Below, in pieces: positions 54,775 through 63,816 of a DNA stretch of 64,000 bases. The stretch comes from Rhizobium aethiopicum. Lineage in GTDB: Bacteria; Pseudomonadota; Alphaproteobacteria; Rhizobiales; Rhizobiaceae. The number at the start of each line of letters is the position of its first letter. Position 1 is the stretch's first letter. Location: positions 1 to 64,000 of the forward strand of contig NZ_FMAJ01000003.1 of NCBI RefSeq assembly GCF_900094625.1. The letters are read 5' to 3'. The translations under genes and the position numbers were made by a program. Below the pieces are notes generated by a model. It made no database searches. It was not told the DNA's origin and worked only from the letters and a program-made list of their open reading frames with translations.

Positions 54775-54870
54775 GGGCGGCCGAAACCGCCGATAGCAGG
54801 ATTTTATTCCTCCTTTACCTTTACGGGCGCCGCCCGGTCGGTTACTATTCCGTCCGTAGATTTAAAGCGT

Positions 54871-54912
54871 TAGAGCGTCCTTTGTGCGTGCGAACGGACG
54901 CACGGCGCTCTA
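54871..54912. repeat. Rhizobial palindrome (TAGAGCG...CGCTCTA)
   Basis: Outer TAGAGCG/CGCTCTA and inner GTGCGT/ACGCAC arms (54884-54889 and 54898-54903), a common intergenic hairpin of rhizobia. It sits just upstream of the S24-type repressor gene and could affect its promoter. Confidence 0.75.
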
Positions 54913-54933
54913 AAGTGCGGCCTGAGAGTGGCT

Positions 54934-55608
54934 ATGCTGTCACACGAGCAGATCTGGGAGGCGATCGACAGGCTTGCCGCAAGGCATGAGCTGACGCCCT
55001 CCGGTCTTGCGCGCCGCGCCGGGCTCGACCCTACCTCGTTCAACAAGTCGAAACGGCTTTCCCCCGATGGGCGGCTGCGCTGGCCGTCGACGGAATCGAT
55101 CGCCAAGGTGCTCGACGCCACGGGGGCGAGCATGGAGCAGTTTCTCGCCTTCCTCCGGCCGGATGCAAGCTCCTCCGGACAGTCGGCCCGACCGCACGAC
55201 GCGTTTCCGCCGCAAGCCGGCTCCATTCCGTTGCTCGGCTTCGCCCAGGCCGGCGCCGGCGGCTTCTTCGATGATGGTGGCTTTCCGGTCGGCCAAGGCT
55301 GGGACGTGGTGGATTTTCCGGCCACCCCGTCGCAGAAGTCAGGCGTCTACGCGCTTGAGGTGCAGGGCGAGAGCATGATGCCGCTCTATCGCGACGGCGA
55401 TGTGCTGATTGTCGAGCCCGGGGCGCAGGTGCGCCGCAACGACCGCGTCGTCGTGCGCACATGCGCGGGCGAAGTGATGGCCAAGGTGCTGCTGCGCCAG
55501 AGCCCGCGGTCGATCGAGCTGATGTCGCTCAATCCCGAACACCCCAACCGCACGCTCGACCTTTCCGATGTCGATTGGATCGCCCGCATCATCTGGGCCA
55601 GCCAATAG
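54934..55608 (+). CDS. S24/LexA-like XRE family repressor
   Basis: 224 residues from an ATG that follows a GTG by two codons. Residues 10-70 form a helix-turn-helix (LTPSGLARRAGLDPTSFNKS). The C-terminal half is a LexA/CI-type S24 peptidase: Ser147 in VQGESMMPLYRDGD and Lys184 in GEVMAKVLL form the catalytic pair, with a likely self-cleavage site in the AQAGAGGFFDD stretch. Similar proteins are phage repressors or stress regulators. No other phage gene is nearby, so a host regulator is more likely. Confidence 0.85.
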   Translation: MLSHEQIWEAIDRLAARHELTPSGLARRAGLDPTSFNKSKRLSPDGRLRWPSTESIAKVLDATGASMEQFLAFLRPDASSSGQSARPHDAFPPQAGSIPLLGFAQAGAGGFFDDGGFPVGQGWDVVDFPATPSQKSGVYALEVQGESMMPLYRDGDVLIVEPGAQVRRNDRVVVRTCAGEVMAKVLLRQSPRSIELMSLNPEHPNRTLDLSDVDWIARIIWASQ

Positions 55609-55619
55609 GAAGATATTCC

Positions 55620-56333
55620 ATGCGCCCTGCCGCCGTCTTTACAGGTATCTCGGGGATGGCGGTGGTGGTCGGGCTGCTGATGGCAGGCGAAGCGAGGCTT
55701 CGCGGCGACACCGCCGGGAAAGAGGCTGCACCCGTAGAGGAGACGGCAGCCGCAGCGCCGGATGCTGCCCCCCAAACCGCCGAAGCGGCGGCGACGATAT
55801 CTGACGAACGCGCCGAAATGATCGCCCGCTCGGTGGAACCGGCGGCCCCGGCCCCTCCGGCGGCGCCTGATGGTACGGCGCCCAAACCCGCCACCAGCAC
55901 GCAACAAGCAGCGCCAGCCGCCAGCGAAACGGCAAGTCCCGCCGAGAAAGAGGCGATGGAGCTGCCGAGGCCGTTGGTCGAAAGTGCCGGCAGTCTTTCC
56001 TTCGGCGAGCGCAGGCTGCATCTTGCCGGCATCGTCCCCACACCGGCCGACAGGATATGCGGGCCGGCAGGCCGGCAATGGCCTTGCGGCATGATGGCGA
56101 AGACGGCGCTGCGCCAGCTCTTGCGCAACCGCAATGTCAGCTGCGACCTCGACACGGTCGAATGGAAGGGAACGGCGATCGCCGCCTGCCGGCTCGGCAC
56201 GCAGGATCTCGGCGCCTGGCTCGCCGAAAACGGCTGGGCGGAAGCAGAGGCGGGTTCGCCGCTTGCATCAGTCTCGGAAAAGGCCAGACAAGCAGCAAAA
56301 GGCATATATGGCGCCGATCCGCGCCGCAAATAG
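55620..56333 (+). CDS. thermonuclease-like (SNase-fold) exported protein, degenerate
   Basis: 237 residues. A hydrophobic start (AAVFTGISGMAVVVGLLMAG) anchors or exports it, followed by an Ala/Pro/Glu-rich linker of about 90 residues. The C-terminal domain LSFGERRLHLAGIVPTPADR, then CGMMAKTALRQLL and ACRLGTQDLGAWLAENGWAEA, is an SNase-like OB fold. The Arg/Glu pattern of active nucleases is not fully seen, and Cys residues occur in ICG and WPCG. It may bind nucleic acid without cutting. It begins 12 bases after the S24 gene. Confidence 0.7.
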   Translation: MRPAAVFTGISGMAVVVGLLMAGEARLRGDTAGKEAAPVEETAAAAPDAAPQTAEAAATISDERAEMIARSVEPAAPAPPAAPDGTAPKPATSTQQAAPAASETASPAEKEAMELPRPLVESAGSLSFGERRLHLAGIVPTPADRICGPAGRQWPCGMMAKTALRQLLRNRNVSCDLDTVEWKGTAIAACRLGTQDLGAWLAENGWAEAEAGSPLASVSEKARQAAKGIYGADPRRK

Positions 56334-56436
56334 CCGGCTCGCCATGACAGGGGATCGCCCGCCCTGCAAGACGGCCGATCCCTTGTAATGGCCGTCGCCA
56401 ATTCCTAATCTCGGCTGATCGAAAAAGGAATCACCG

Positions 56437-56850
56437 ATGAACAAGCCGCTTTCCGCCCATGACGCCCTGATCTACGTGATGGTGATGGCATCCGCCGTCG
56501 ACAGCACGATGAACGACCGGGAAATGACGAGGATGGGCCAACTGATCGGCTTCCTGCCGGTTTTCAAGGATTTCGATGACGATAAATTGATTCCGATAGC
56601 CCGTGACTGCGCCTCGCTGCTGGCCGGGCCCGAGGGCCTCGACGTCGTTCTCGAGACCGTGCGCGATACCCTGCCGGCAAAACTCTACGACACGGCCTAT
56701 GCACTTGCCGTCGAAGTGGCCTCCGCCGACCTCTCGGTCAAGGCGGAGGAACTGCGGCTGCTCAGCCTGCTGCGTGACCGGCTCGGGCTCGACAAGCTCA
56801 CCTGCGCGGCGATCGAACGCAGCGCGATTGCCCGCTTCCGCAAGGGCTGA
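56437..56850 (+). CDS. TerB-like tellurite resistance family protein
   Basis: 137 residues, all alpha. LSAHDALIYVMVMASAVDST and MNDREMTRMGQLI open the chain; LYDTAYALAVEVASADLSVK and EELRLLSLLRDRLGLDKLT are the TerB repeat-like features, with acidic residues for metal binding. TerB folds are found in stress and membrane-associated complexes; tellurite resistance is not implied for single genes. It follows the SNase-like gene by 100 bp and is convergent with the solute-binding protein gene. Confidence 0.82.
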   Translation: MNKPLSAHDALIYVMVMASAVDSTMNDREMTRMGQLIGFLPVFKDFDDDKLIPIARDCASLLAGPEGLDVVLETVRDTLPAKLYDTAYALAVEVASADLSVKAEELRLLSLLRDRLGLDKLTCAAIERSAIARFRKG

Positions 56851-56854
56851 GGGC

Positions 56855-57730
56855 TCAGTAGAGCCCGTAGGGAAAATAGCGCAGATAGATTTCCTGCAGG
56901 CGGCCGCTGCGCGACAGCGCGGCGAGCGCATGGTCGATGGCCGAGGTCAACACGCTGTCCTTCTGTCGCAGCATGATCGTCATGCCCTCGCCGAGGAAAT
57001 GTTCCGAGAGGTAGGGGCCGTCGAAGAGTGCGCAGCATCTATCCGAGGCCGGCGACGAGACCCAGAAGGAAAGCTGCAGCGCATCGGCGAAGGCGGCATC
57101 GACCTTGCGGTCCTTCAGCGCCGCAAGCAGGGAGTCCTTCGTGTCGAAGGGCTGGGCTTTCAGCGCTGGGAAAAAGGCAGCCAGCATCGCCTCATGCACC
57201 GTCCCCTTCACGACACCGACGGGGTGGCCGGCAAGGGCCGCCGCCGTCTTGCCGTCGACCGGCACCGCGAGGTTGCGCACGAAACGCGCCGGCAGCATCA
57301 GATAAGGCCGGGAGAAGACGAACTGCCGGCGCAGATCCGGGGTCACCGCAAGGCCGGCGATGACGGCATCACCCTGCGAGGCGGCGAGCGCATCCTTGAG
57401 ATCGGCGAAAGGGATCGCCTGGATCTGGCACTTGTCCGAAATCTCCAGCTCGCCGCAGATTTCACGGGCGAGATCGACGTTGAAACCGGAAAGCTTGCCG
57501 TTCTGATCGGTGAAATTGAAGGGCGGGAAATCGACCGAGGTCAGAAAGCGCAGGCGGACCAGCGAGGATAGATCGGGTCGGGCCAGGCGCTCGCGCGCGT
57601 CGAAGAGCAGCGGCAGCGAGGGGGCAGCCTGCTGGGCGGATGCGGCAAAGCCGGAAAACAGCGATGCCAGAAACAGGCCGACTGTTAGAAAAGCCCTGAG
57701 AGTCGGGGATGCCTGCTGGGGGACAATCAT
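56855..57730 (-). CDS. ABC-type amino-acid-like substrate-binding protein
   Basis: 291 residues from MIVPQQASPTLRAF; the first ATG of the frame lies 21 codons upstream and gives a worse signal peptide. The start LTVGLFLASLFSGFAASAQQ is a signal peptide. FLTSVDFPPFNFTDQNGKLS and GFNVDLAREICGEL match the SBP type 3 family, as does the ligand-binding RPYLMLPARFV region. It should bind an amino acid or related compound in the periplasm. No permease or ATPase gene is adjacent, so it is an orphan or a signalling receptor. Confidence 0.85.
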   Translation of the reverse strand: MIVPQQASPTLRAFLTVGLFLASLFSGFAASAQQAAPSLPLLFDARERLARPDLSSLVRLRFLTSVDFPPFNFTDQNGKLSGFNVDLAREICGELEISDKCQIQAIPFADLKDALAASQGDAVIAGLAVTPDLRRQFVFSRPYLMLPARFVRNLAVPVDGKTAAALAGHPVGVVKGTVHEAMLAAFFPALKAQPFDTKDSLLAALKDRKVDAAFADALQLSFWVSSPASDRCCALFDGPYLSEHFLGEGMTIMLRQKDSVLTSAIDHALAALSRSGRLQEIYLRYFPYGLY

Positions 57731-58087
57731 CGTGATCCAGTCTCGGGATTCGGCGCGAAGCGTTGCGGGGTCGACGAGATGTAACAGAGTCATGGCCGGC
57801 GTGGAATATCTCTGGGAGTGGAGGGAACGGATCAGGCTCTCTTGGCCGCTGGCGGGGGACCTCCTGCTCCCCTCAAAATTGGGTGCGCTACGCCTGCGCG
57901 CGTTAGCGCGGAATTAAAGAATATCGCCTCTATTTATCGCGACGACACGAGGCCCTCGCCAGCCGATTGCATGATGCATGCGTCACTCCATTTTCCGGCG
58001 CCGCGACAATCAGGCAGCGCTCTTTACAGATACAATTTTCCAAACACCGGACGCGCGGCGCGCCCGGCAAATCGGGTGACATTTTCC
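57731..58087. other. Divergent promoter region, no gene recognised
   Basis: The 357-bp gap between the solute-binding protein (minus) and the chemotaxis receptor (plus) must hold both promoters. A short GCGCGCGTTAGCGCG inverted repeat occurs near 57896-57910. No ribosome-site-preceded gene was seen. Confidence 0.45.
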
Positions 58088-60097
58088 ATGTTGAAGCATC
58101 TGAAAATCCGCACCAAGATCATTTCGGTCGTGGCGCTGCTCGGGCTGATCACGATGGCGGGGCTGGTCTATGTCATCGCCGAGTTCCGCCGGGCGGACGC
58201 CGCCTATAGCATCTTTATCGATCATGAGGCGCACGCCTCGATGCTGAGCGCGCGGGCCAGCGCCTCGGTCGTGGCCTCGGTGCTGCAGGTTACCCTGGTC
58301 GCAGAGATGCAGCCCGATACGGCGACGTACCAGACGGCGCTTGCTACACCAAGCAAGCTGCCGCAGGCCCGCGACCGGATGAAACAGGCCCTCGCACTCC
58401 TTCCGAGCCGCAAGGCGGCGATCGACGAAATTCAGGCAGGCATCGATGAAATCGAAGCTTTGGCCAATAAGATCATCGAGCAGAGCAAGGGCAAGGATCG
58501 CGCTGGCGCACTCGCGAATGTCGCGCTGATCAATGCCAAACTCGATGCGCTGACGCCGAAGATGATCGCCAACAATGATGCGATGATGGCGATGCTCAAC
58601 GACGGCGGCGACGCGCTGTCTGATTCCGTCAACGGGCGGATCACCTTCTCTTTCATTCTGATCGGTTTCGCCGTTCTCACCGCGATCGGTTGCGGCGTCG
58701 CCGTGGCGCAGAAGGGCATTGCCGGCCCGATGACGAGGCTCAGCCTGCGCATGACGCGGCTTGCCGATGGCGACACCGACAGCGATATCAGCGGCCTCGA
58801 TCGCCGCGATGAAGTCGGCCAGATGGCAAAGGCGGTTTCGACCTTCCGCGACAACGCGATCGAGCGTCGCCAGATCGAGGCCCGCGCCGAGGCAGACCGC
58901 AGCGTCAGCGACGGCGAGCGACGCGAACGCGAGGCGCAGAAAGCTCGTGAGGCAGCCGAGCTCGAACGCGCCGTCGCAGCACTCGGCGATGGCCTGCGCC
59001 GCCTTGCCGCCGGCGATCTCGCCTCGCATATCGGCGAACCCTTCGTCGCCCATCTCGATGCGCTTCGTCAGGATTTCAACCACTCGCTCGAGAAGCTCAA
59101 CGAGACCATGCAGGCGGTGGGAGCCAACGCGCGGGCGATCGGCGCCGGCGCCAACGAGATCCGTTCTTCCGCAGACGAGCTCTCCCGGCGGACGGAACAG
59201 CAATCGGCCTCCGTCGAAGAGACCGCGGCGGCGCTGGAAGAGATCACCACGACAGTGCGCGACGCCGCCAAGCGCGCCGTGGAGGCAAGTCAGCTCGTCA
59301 GCCGCACGCGTCTCGGCGCCGAAAAATCCGGCGAGATCGTCCGCAGGGCCGTTTCGGCCATGCAGGAGATCGAAAAGTCCTCCGGCGAAATTTCCAATAT
59401 CATCGGCGTCATCGATGACATCGCCTTCCAGACTAATCTGTTGGCCTTGAATGCCGGAGTCGAAGCCGCGCGCGCCGGCGAGGCGGGCAAAGGTTTTGCC
59501 GTCGTCGCGCAGGAAGTGCGCGAGCTCGCGCAGCGCTCGGCCAATGCCGCCAGGGAGATCAAATCGCTGATCACCAATTCCGGCTCGCATGTCCAGACCG
59601 GCGTCACGCTGGTCGGCGAGACCGGCAAGGCGCTTAATGTGATCGTCACCGAGGTGCAGGAGATCAACCAGCACGTCCACGCGATCGCCGAGGCCTCGCG
59701 CGAGCAGTCGATCGGGCTGCAGGAGATCAACACCGCGGTCAACACCATGGACCAGGGCACGCAACAGAATGCGGCGATGGTCGAGCAATCCACCGCCGCC
59801 AGCCACAACCTTGCCACGGAGGCGGCCGCGCTCAACACCCTGCTCGGGCAGTTCCGGCTGACGGGCACCGGCGGTTTTGCCGCCGCCGCACCGGTCACGT
59901 CTGCCCGGCCACCGATCGCAGCACCGCGCGCGGCCGCGCGTCCGGCGGTAAGAGCAGCCCCGATCCGCATCGCCAAGGAAGGGACGGCGCACCCCGCCAC
60001 CTCACCGGCCCGCGCGCTCGGCCAGACCCTCGCCAACGCCTTCGGCGCCGGCAGTAGCAGGCCGAAAAGCCAGGATGGCGACTGGACGGAATTCTGA
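58088..60097 (+). CDS. methyl-accepting chemotaxis protein
   Basis: 669 residues from [15 protein letters not shown]. Membrane spans are at about 11-29 and 184-206, enclosing a periplasmic helical sensor of about 150 residues. A HAMP domain follows ([19 protein letters not shown]), then a long signalling helix pair with the hairpin tip region [20 protein letters not shown] and [13 protein letters not shown]. The end GDWTEF resembles a CheR-tethering pentapeptide. It steers swimming by controlling CheA kinase activity; the ligand is unknown. It stands alone. Confidence 0.93.
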   Translation: MLKHLKIRTKIISVVALLGLITMAGLVYVIAEFRRADAAYSIFIDHEAHASMLSARASASVVASVLQVTLVAEMQPDTATYQTALATPSKLPQARDRMKQALALLPSRKAAIDEIQAGIDEIEALANKIIEQSKGKDRAGALANVALINAKLDALTPKMIANNDAMMAMLNDGGDALSDSVNGRITFSFILIGFAVLTAIGCGVAVAQKGIAGPMTRLSLRMTRLADGDTDSDISGLDRRDEVGQMAKAVSTFRDNAIERRQIEARAEADRSVSDGERREREAQKAREAAELERAVAALGDGLRRLAAGDLASHIGEPFVAHLDALRQDFNHSLEKLNETMQAVGANARAIGAGANEIRSSADELSRRTEQQSASVEETAAALEEITTTVRDAAKRAVEASQLVSRTRLGAEKSGEIVRRAVSAMQEIEKSSGEISNIIGVIDDIAFQTNLLALNAGVEAARAGEAGKGFAVVAQEVRELAQRSANAAREIKSLITNSGSHVQTGVTLVGETGKALNVIVTEVQEINQHVHAIAEASREQSIGLQEINTAVNTMDQGTQQNAAMVEQSTAASHNLATEAAALNTLLGQFRLTGTGGFAAAAPVTSARPPIAAPRAAARPAVRAAPIRIAKEGTAHPATSPARALGQTLANAFGAGSSRPKSQDGDWTEF

Positions 60098-60234
60098 GCC
60101 GACCAAGGCAAGTACCATACGGCGTTCCACGCGGCACTTCCCCAAGGAGTGAAGGCGGAGACGCCGTTTCATCTGGTGCGCCTGTTGCGATCGGGAGTAA
60201 GATTGCGGCATTCGGCGCATCGGAAGGGATCGAC

Positions 60235-60513
60235 ATGAAACCGGCAGTCATCGGCCTCATCGGCATTCTCGCTCTCGCGGGGTGCAACACCGTCAGCTAC
60301 AGCGGACCGGGCCTCGAACCTATTCCGGGCAGCATCACCTATAATGGCCAGCCGCGCAGCAAGCTCACCAAATCCCCGCCCGGCTCCAGCTTTCCGCATA
60401 ATTTCATCGATCAGTACGGCCGGGAGGTGGAGGAAACCTACATCATCCAGCCCGACCGAAGCCTGATCATCGCGCATCGGCGGTACAAGCCGATACGGTT
60501 TTTCGGGGATTAG
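60235..60513 (+). CDS. small lipoprotein, paralogue of the one at 11041
   Basis: 92 residues. The lipobox LALAGC gives a lipidated Cys near residue 17. The mature chain has LEPIPGSITYNGQPRSKL, KSPPGSS and VEETYIIQPDRSLI, nearly the same as the product at 11041-11307 over about 55 residues. It is envelope-anchored and of unknown function. It lies between the chemotaxis receptor and tRNA-Gly, with no functional neighbour. Confidence 0.8.
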   Translation: MKPAVIGLIGILALAGCNTVSYSGPGLEPIPGSITYNGQPRSKLTKSPPGSSFPHNFIDQYGREVEETYIIQPDRSLIIAHRRYKPIRFFGD

Positions 60514-60542
60514 GGCTTAGTCAGCATCGAGTTTGCGGGAAA

Positions 60543-60616
60543 TGGAGCGGGTGAAGGGAATCGAACCCTCGTATTCAGCTTGGGAAGCTGCTGCTCTACC
60601 ATTGAGCTACACCCGC
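60543..60616 (-). tRNA. tRNA-Gly (CCC), CCA encoded
   Basis: A 74-nt minus-strand cloverleaf. The acceptor arm GCGGGTG pairs with CACCCGC, the D arm is GCTCAATGGTAGAGC, the anticodon loop TTCCCAA gives CCC, and the T arm contains GGTTCGATTCC. The discriminator is T and CCA is encoded. Confidence 0.97.
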
Positions 60617-60676
60617 GATGCGCTGAGATTTCCAACAGATAGGGGCCGCTGTCAAGTCGCGACCCTCCGGCAGGCG

Positions 60677-61771
60677 TCAGATGCGGAAGTGCTTCGAGAG
60701 CTTGAGGCCCTGAGCCTGGTAGTTGGAGCCGAGGCCGGAGCCGTAGAGGCTGGCGGGTTTTTCCTGCATGTGCTCGTAGACCAAGCGGCCGACGATCTGG
60801 CCGTCTTCGAGGATGAAGGGCACTTCGTGGCTGCGCACTTCGAGCACGGCACGGCTGCCGCGGCCGCCGGCCGGCGCATGGCCGAAGCCCGGATCGAAGA
60901 AGCCGGCATAGTGGACGCGGAATTCGCCGACCAGCGGATCGAAGGGGGTCATCTCGGCGGCATAATCGGGCGGCACGTGCACGGCCTCGCGCGAGACGAG
61001 GATATAGAACTCGTCGGGATCGAGGATCAGCTCGTTGCGGCCACGGCTGTAGAGCGGCTCCCAGAAATCGAAGATATCGTGCTGGTCCTTCTCGTCGACA
61101 TCGACGACGGCGGTGTGGTGCTTGCCGCGATAGCCGATCAGCCCGTTCTTGTCGCCGGTGAGATCGATCGACAGCGCGATGCCGCCGCCCGACACGTTCG
61201 GCTGCTTGCTGGCGACCAGCGTCTCGCTTTCATGCAGCTTCAGAAGTTCCGGCTCGCCGAGCACGGACTGGCCGACGCGGAAGCGGATCTGCGACAGGCG
61301 CGAGCCGCGGCGCACGACGATCGGGAAGGTGCGCGGGCTGATTTCGAGATAGAGCGGGCCCGAATAACCTGCCGGGATCTTGTCGAATTCCTGGGCGTAG
61401 TCGGTGATGACGCGGGTGAAGATATCGAGCCTTCCGGTCGAGCTCTTCGGATTGGCCGAGGCCGACATGTCGGCCGGCAGCGCCAAGCTCTCCATCAGCG
61501 GCACGATATAGACGCAGCCCGTTTCGAGCACCGCGCCCTGGGAAAGGTCGATCACGTGCAGGCTGAGCCGGTCCAGCTTGTCCGACACCAGATGCGAGGG
61601 GCCGGGCATGAAGGAGGCGCGCACGCGAAAGGCCTTGCTTCCCAAGCGCAGGTCGAGGCTTGCCGGCTGGATCTGATCGCGGTCCAGCTCCCGCTCGGAG
61701 TTCAGACGCCCCGTTTCGAACAGCGCCGCAATCGCGCGGTCCGCCAGAATTCCCGTTTCGCGAGCCATCAT
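60677..61771 (-). CDS. dcd: 2'-deoxycytidine 5'-triphosphate deaminase, two-domain form
   Basis: 364 residues, about twice the length of the Escherichia coli enzyme, a form common in alphaproteobacteria. IQPASLDLRLGSKAFRV and a second SGPLYLEISPRTFPIVV region give two dUTPase-like domains. It makes dUTP from dCTP, feeding thymidylate synthesis. Its ATG lies only about 45 bp from the promoter of the divergent metZ riboswitch transcript. A second ATG one codon later is possible. Confidence 0.9.
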   Translation of the reverse strand: MMARETGILADRAIAALFETGRLNSERELDRDQIQPASLDLRLGSKAFRVRASFMPGPSHLVSDKLDRLSLHVIDLSQGAVLETGCVYIVPLMESLALPADMSASANPKSSTGRLDIFTRVITDYAQEFDKIPAGYSGPLYLEISPRTFPIVVRRGSRLSQIRFRVGQSVLGEPELLKLHESETLVASKQPNVSGGGIALSIDLTGDKNGLIGYRGKHHTAVVDVDEKDQHDIFDFWEPLYSRGRNELILDPDEFYILVSREAVHVPPDYAAEMTPFDPLVGEFRVHYAGFFDPGFGHAPAGGRGSRAVLEVRSHEVPFILEDGQIVGRLVYEHMQEKPASLYGSGLGSNYQAQGLKLSKHFRI

Positions 61772-61815
61772 GCCCCATCCATCATTTTGCCGCCGACAAA
61801 ACCAAACTCGGGGAA

Positions 61816-61844
61816 TTGACGCAAGCAGCTAACAGCAGTATTGC
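61816..61844 (+). promoter_or_regulatory. Promoter of metZ
   Basis: TTGACG (61816-61821), a 17-base spacer and TATTGC (61839-61844) form a sigma-70-type promoter. The predicted start is about 61851, at the 5' end of the riboswitch. Confidence 0.6.
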
Positions 61845-61852
61845 AGAATTAT

Positions 61853-61905
61853 CCCGTGGTGATTTGGCCGGTCGGCTTGCAGCCACGTTAAACAAGTGGC
61901 TAAAA
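61853..61905 (+). ncRNA. SAM-II riboswitch
   Basis: The short sequence GTGGTGATTTGGCC, then CTTGCAGCCACG and AACAAGTGGCTAAAA, matches the SAM-II motif of alphaproteobacteria. P1 is CGTGG/CCACG (61855-61859 with 61883-61887), and CTTG/CAAG (61876-61879 with 61893-61896) closes the pseudoknot. It binds S-adenosylmethionine and turns off the metZ gene when SAM is high. It lies 62 bases before the metZ start codon. Confidence 0.9.
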
Positions 61906-61934
61906 AGACCGGGTTGAAACCGGTCTGCTTTTGC
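61906..61934 (+). terminator. Attenuator hairpin after the SAM-II riboswitch
   Basis: AGACCGG-GTTGAAA-CCGGTCT is a perfect 7-bp hairpin followed by GCTTTTG. The GACCGG (61907-61912) could instead pair with CCGGTC in the riboswitch (61868-61873). A second run of T residues follows at 61941-61947. Confidence 0.6.
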
Positions 61935-61966
61935 GGCCGGTTTTTTTGTTATGTGAAGGTGATGGC

Positions 61967-63151
61967 ATGAGCAAGACCTGGCGCCCCGCAACCCAACTCG
62001 TCCATGGCGGCACGCTGCGTTCGCAATATGGCGAAACGTCCGAGGCAATCTATCTCACGCAAGGGTTCGTCTATGACACGTCGGAAGCGGCCGAAGCCCG
62101 CTTCAAGGGCGAAACGGACGGCTTCATCTATGCTCGCTACGGCAGCCCGACCAACGACATGTTCGAAAAGCGCATGTGCATGCTCGAAGGTGCGGAAGAC
62201 GCCCGTGCCACCGCCTCCGGCATGGCGGCCGTCACCGCCGCCGTCCTATGCCAGGTCAAGGCGGGCGACCACATCGTCGCGGCGCGCGCCCTCTTCGGCT
62301 CCTGCCGCTGGGTGGTGGAAACTTTGGCGCCGAAATACGGGATCGAATGCACGCTGGTCGACGGCCGCGATCTCGCCAACTGGGAAAAGGCCATCCGGCC
62401 GAATACCAAGGTGTTCTTCCTGGAAAGCCCGACCAACCCGACGCTCGAGGTGATCGACATATCAGGCGTCGCCAGGCTCGCCAATCAGATCGGCGCCAAA
62501 GTTGTGGTCGACAACGTCTTCGCAACGCCGCTCTTCCAGAAGCCGCTCGAACTCGGCGCCCATATCGTCGTCTATTCCGCCACCAAACATATCGACGGCC
62601 AGGGGCGCTGCCTCGGCGGCGTCGTGCTGTCGGACAAGGCGTGGATCGACGAGAACCTGCATGACTATTTCCGCCATACCGGCCCGGCCATGTCGCCGTT
62701 CAATGCCTGGACGCTTCTGAAGGGCATCGAGACGCTGCCGCTGCGCGTGAAACAGCAGACTGAGAATGCCGCGAAGATCGCCGACTTCCTGGCCGAGCAG
62801 GGCAAGGTCGCCAAGGTGATCTATCCCGGCCGCAAGGATCACCCGCAGGCCGACATCATCGCCAGGCAGATGACCGGCGGCTCGACGCTTGTTGCCTTCG
62901 AACTGAAGGGCGGCAAGGATGCCGCCTTCGCGCTGCAGAACGCGCTCGAGATCATCAAGATCTCCAACAATCTCGGCGACAGCAAGAGCCTAATCACCCA
63001 TCCGGCGACGACGACGCACAAGAACCTGACGGAGGAAGCGCGTGCCGAACTCGGCATTTCTCCGGGCACAGTGCGCCTTTCGGCCGGCATCGAGGACACG
63101 GAAGACCTGATCGACGATTTCGCGCGGGCGCTTGCCAAGGTCTCGGCCTGA
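61967..63151 (+). CDS. metZ: O-succinylhomoserine sulfhydrylase
   Basis: 394 residues from MSKTWRPATQLVHGG, with GAAGGTG before the ATG. The Cys/Met metabolism PLP family is clear: YARYGSPTND, TASGMAAVTAAVL, and the PLP lysine in VYSATKHIDGQG. MetZ joins O-succinylhomoserine with sulfide to make homocysteine, an alternative to transsulfuration. The SAM-II riboswitch upstream, as known for metZ in alphaproteobacteria, supports the assignment. Confidence 0.93.
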   Translation: MSKTWRPATQLVHGGTLRSQYGETSEAIYLTQGFVYDTSEAAEARFKGETDGFIYARYGSPTNDMFEKRMCMLEGAEDARATASGMAAVTAAVLCQVKAGDHIVAARALFGSCRWVVETLAPKYGIECTLVDGRDLANWEKAIRPNTKVFFLESPTNPTLEVIDISGVARLANQIGAKVVVDNVFATPLFQKPLELGAHIVVYSATKHIDGQGRCLGGVVLSDKAWIDENLHDYFRHTGPAMSPFNAWTLLKGIETLPLRVKQQTENAAKIADFLAEQGKVAKVIYPGRKDHPQADIIARQMTGGSTLVAFELKGGKDAAFALQNALEIIKISNNLGDSKSLITHPATTTHKNLTEEARAELGISPGTVRLSAGIEDTEDLIDDFARALAKVSA

Positions 63152-63373
63152 CCAACGACAATGGCGGCCGGGCTTCATGCGCATCCGGCCGCCCGTTCCG
63201 GGAACAAGTTCACCCGCGCTGGCGTTGCGAAGTAAAATTAACGCTGACAATTAGGCTTAATGGTCGAAAACCATACGATCATGAGCATTTGACAGCTGAT
63301 CAACGTTCCGTTTCTTGACGGGCAGGGCCTTCTTATAAGATACGGGTAACATATCTTGACTATGGTGCAAGGC

Positions 63374-63766
63374 ATGTATCGCGCCCTCACAAGAGATATC
63401 GAAGTCGTGGTCGAACCGTTCTATCTGGAGGAGCAATCCGATCCGGAAGACGATCGCTATGTCTGGGGTTACCGGATTGTCATCAGCAACAATTCCGGCG
63501 TCGCCGTCCGCCTGGTCAACCGCTACTGGAACATCACCGACCAGAACGGACAGGTGGACGAGGTGACCGGTCCGGGGGTCGTCGGCGAACAGCCGCGGCT
63601 CAGCCCGGGCGACAGCTACGAATATTCTTCCGGCTGCCCGCTCGACACGCCGTCAGGGCTGATGTTCGGCCATTACCAAATGGAAACGGATGAAGGCGAG
63701 CTGTTCGATGTCGACATCCCTGCCTTCTCGCTGGATTCGCCGGGTCTGCTGCGCGTGCTCAACTGA
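63374..63766 (+). CDS. apaG: ApaG protein
   Basis: 130 residues from [18 protein letters not shown], the common alphaproteobacterial length; in-frame starts six codons earlier are less likely. The fold is an all-beta fibronectin-like barrel; [33 protein letters not shown] and [13 protein letters not shown] are the conserved blocks. ApaG is tied to Co2+ resistance and Mg2+ effects in enterobacteria, but its biochemical role is unsettled. It follows metZ by 220 bp. Confidence 0.95.
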   Translation: MYRALTRDIEVVVEPFYLEEQSDPEDDRYVWGYRIVISNNSGVAVRLVNRYWNITDQNGQVDEVTGPGVVGEQPRLSPGDSYEYSSGCPLDTPSGLMFGHYQMETDEGELFDVDIPAFSLDSPGLLRVLN

Positions 63767-63816
63767 GGCGAGGCCCCCGAATGGATGTCCCCCTAGTCAC
63801 GTCATGAAGACATGCA

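Noticed and set aside
54934..56333. Prophage region suggested by the S24-type repressor and nuclease-like gene
   Set aside because: No integrase, portal, capsid, tail or lysis gene and no attachment-site repeats were seen around it.
58010..59992. 660-codon minus-strand frame opposite the chemotaxis receptor
   Set aside because: No domain or signal was recognised, and the receptor on the plus strand has all expected motifs.
60533..61819. 428-codon plus-strand frame opposite tRNA-Gly and dcd
   Set aside because: It reads through a tRNA gene and mirrors the dcd gene with a composition typical of antisense frames.
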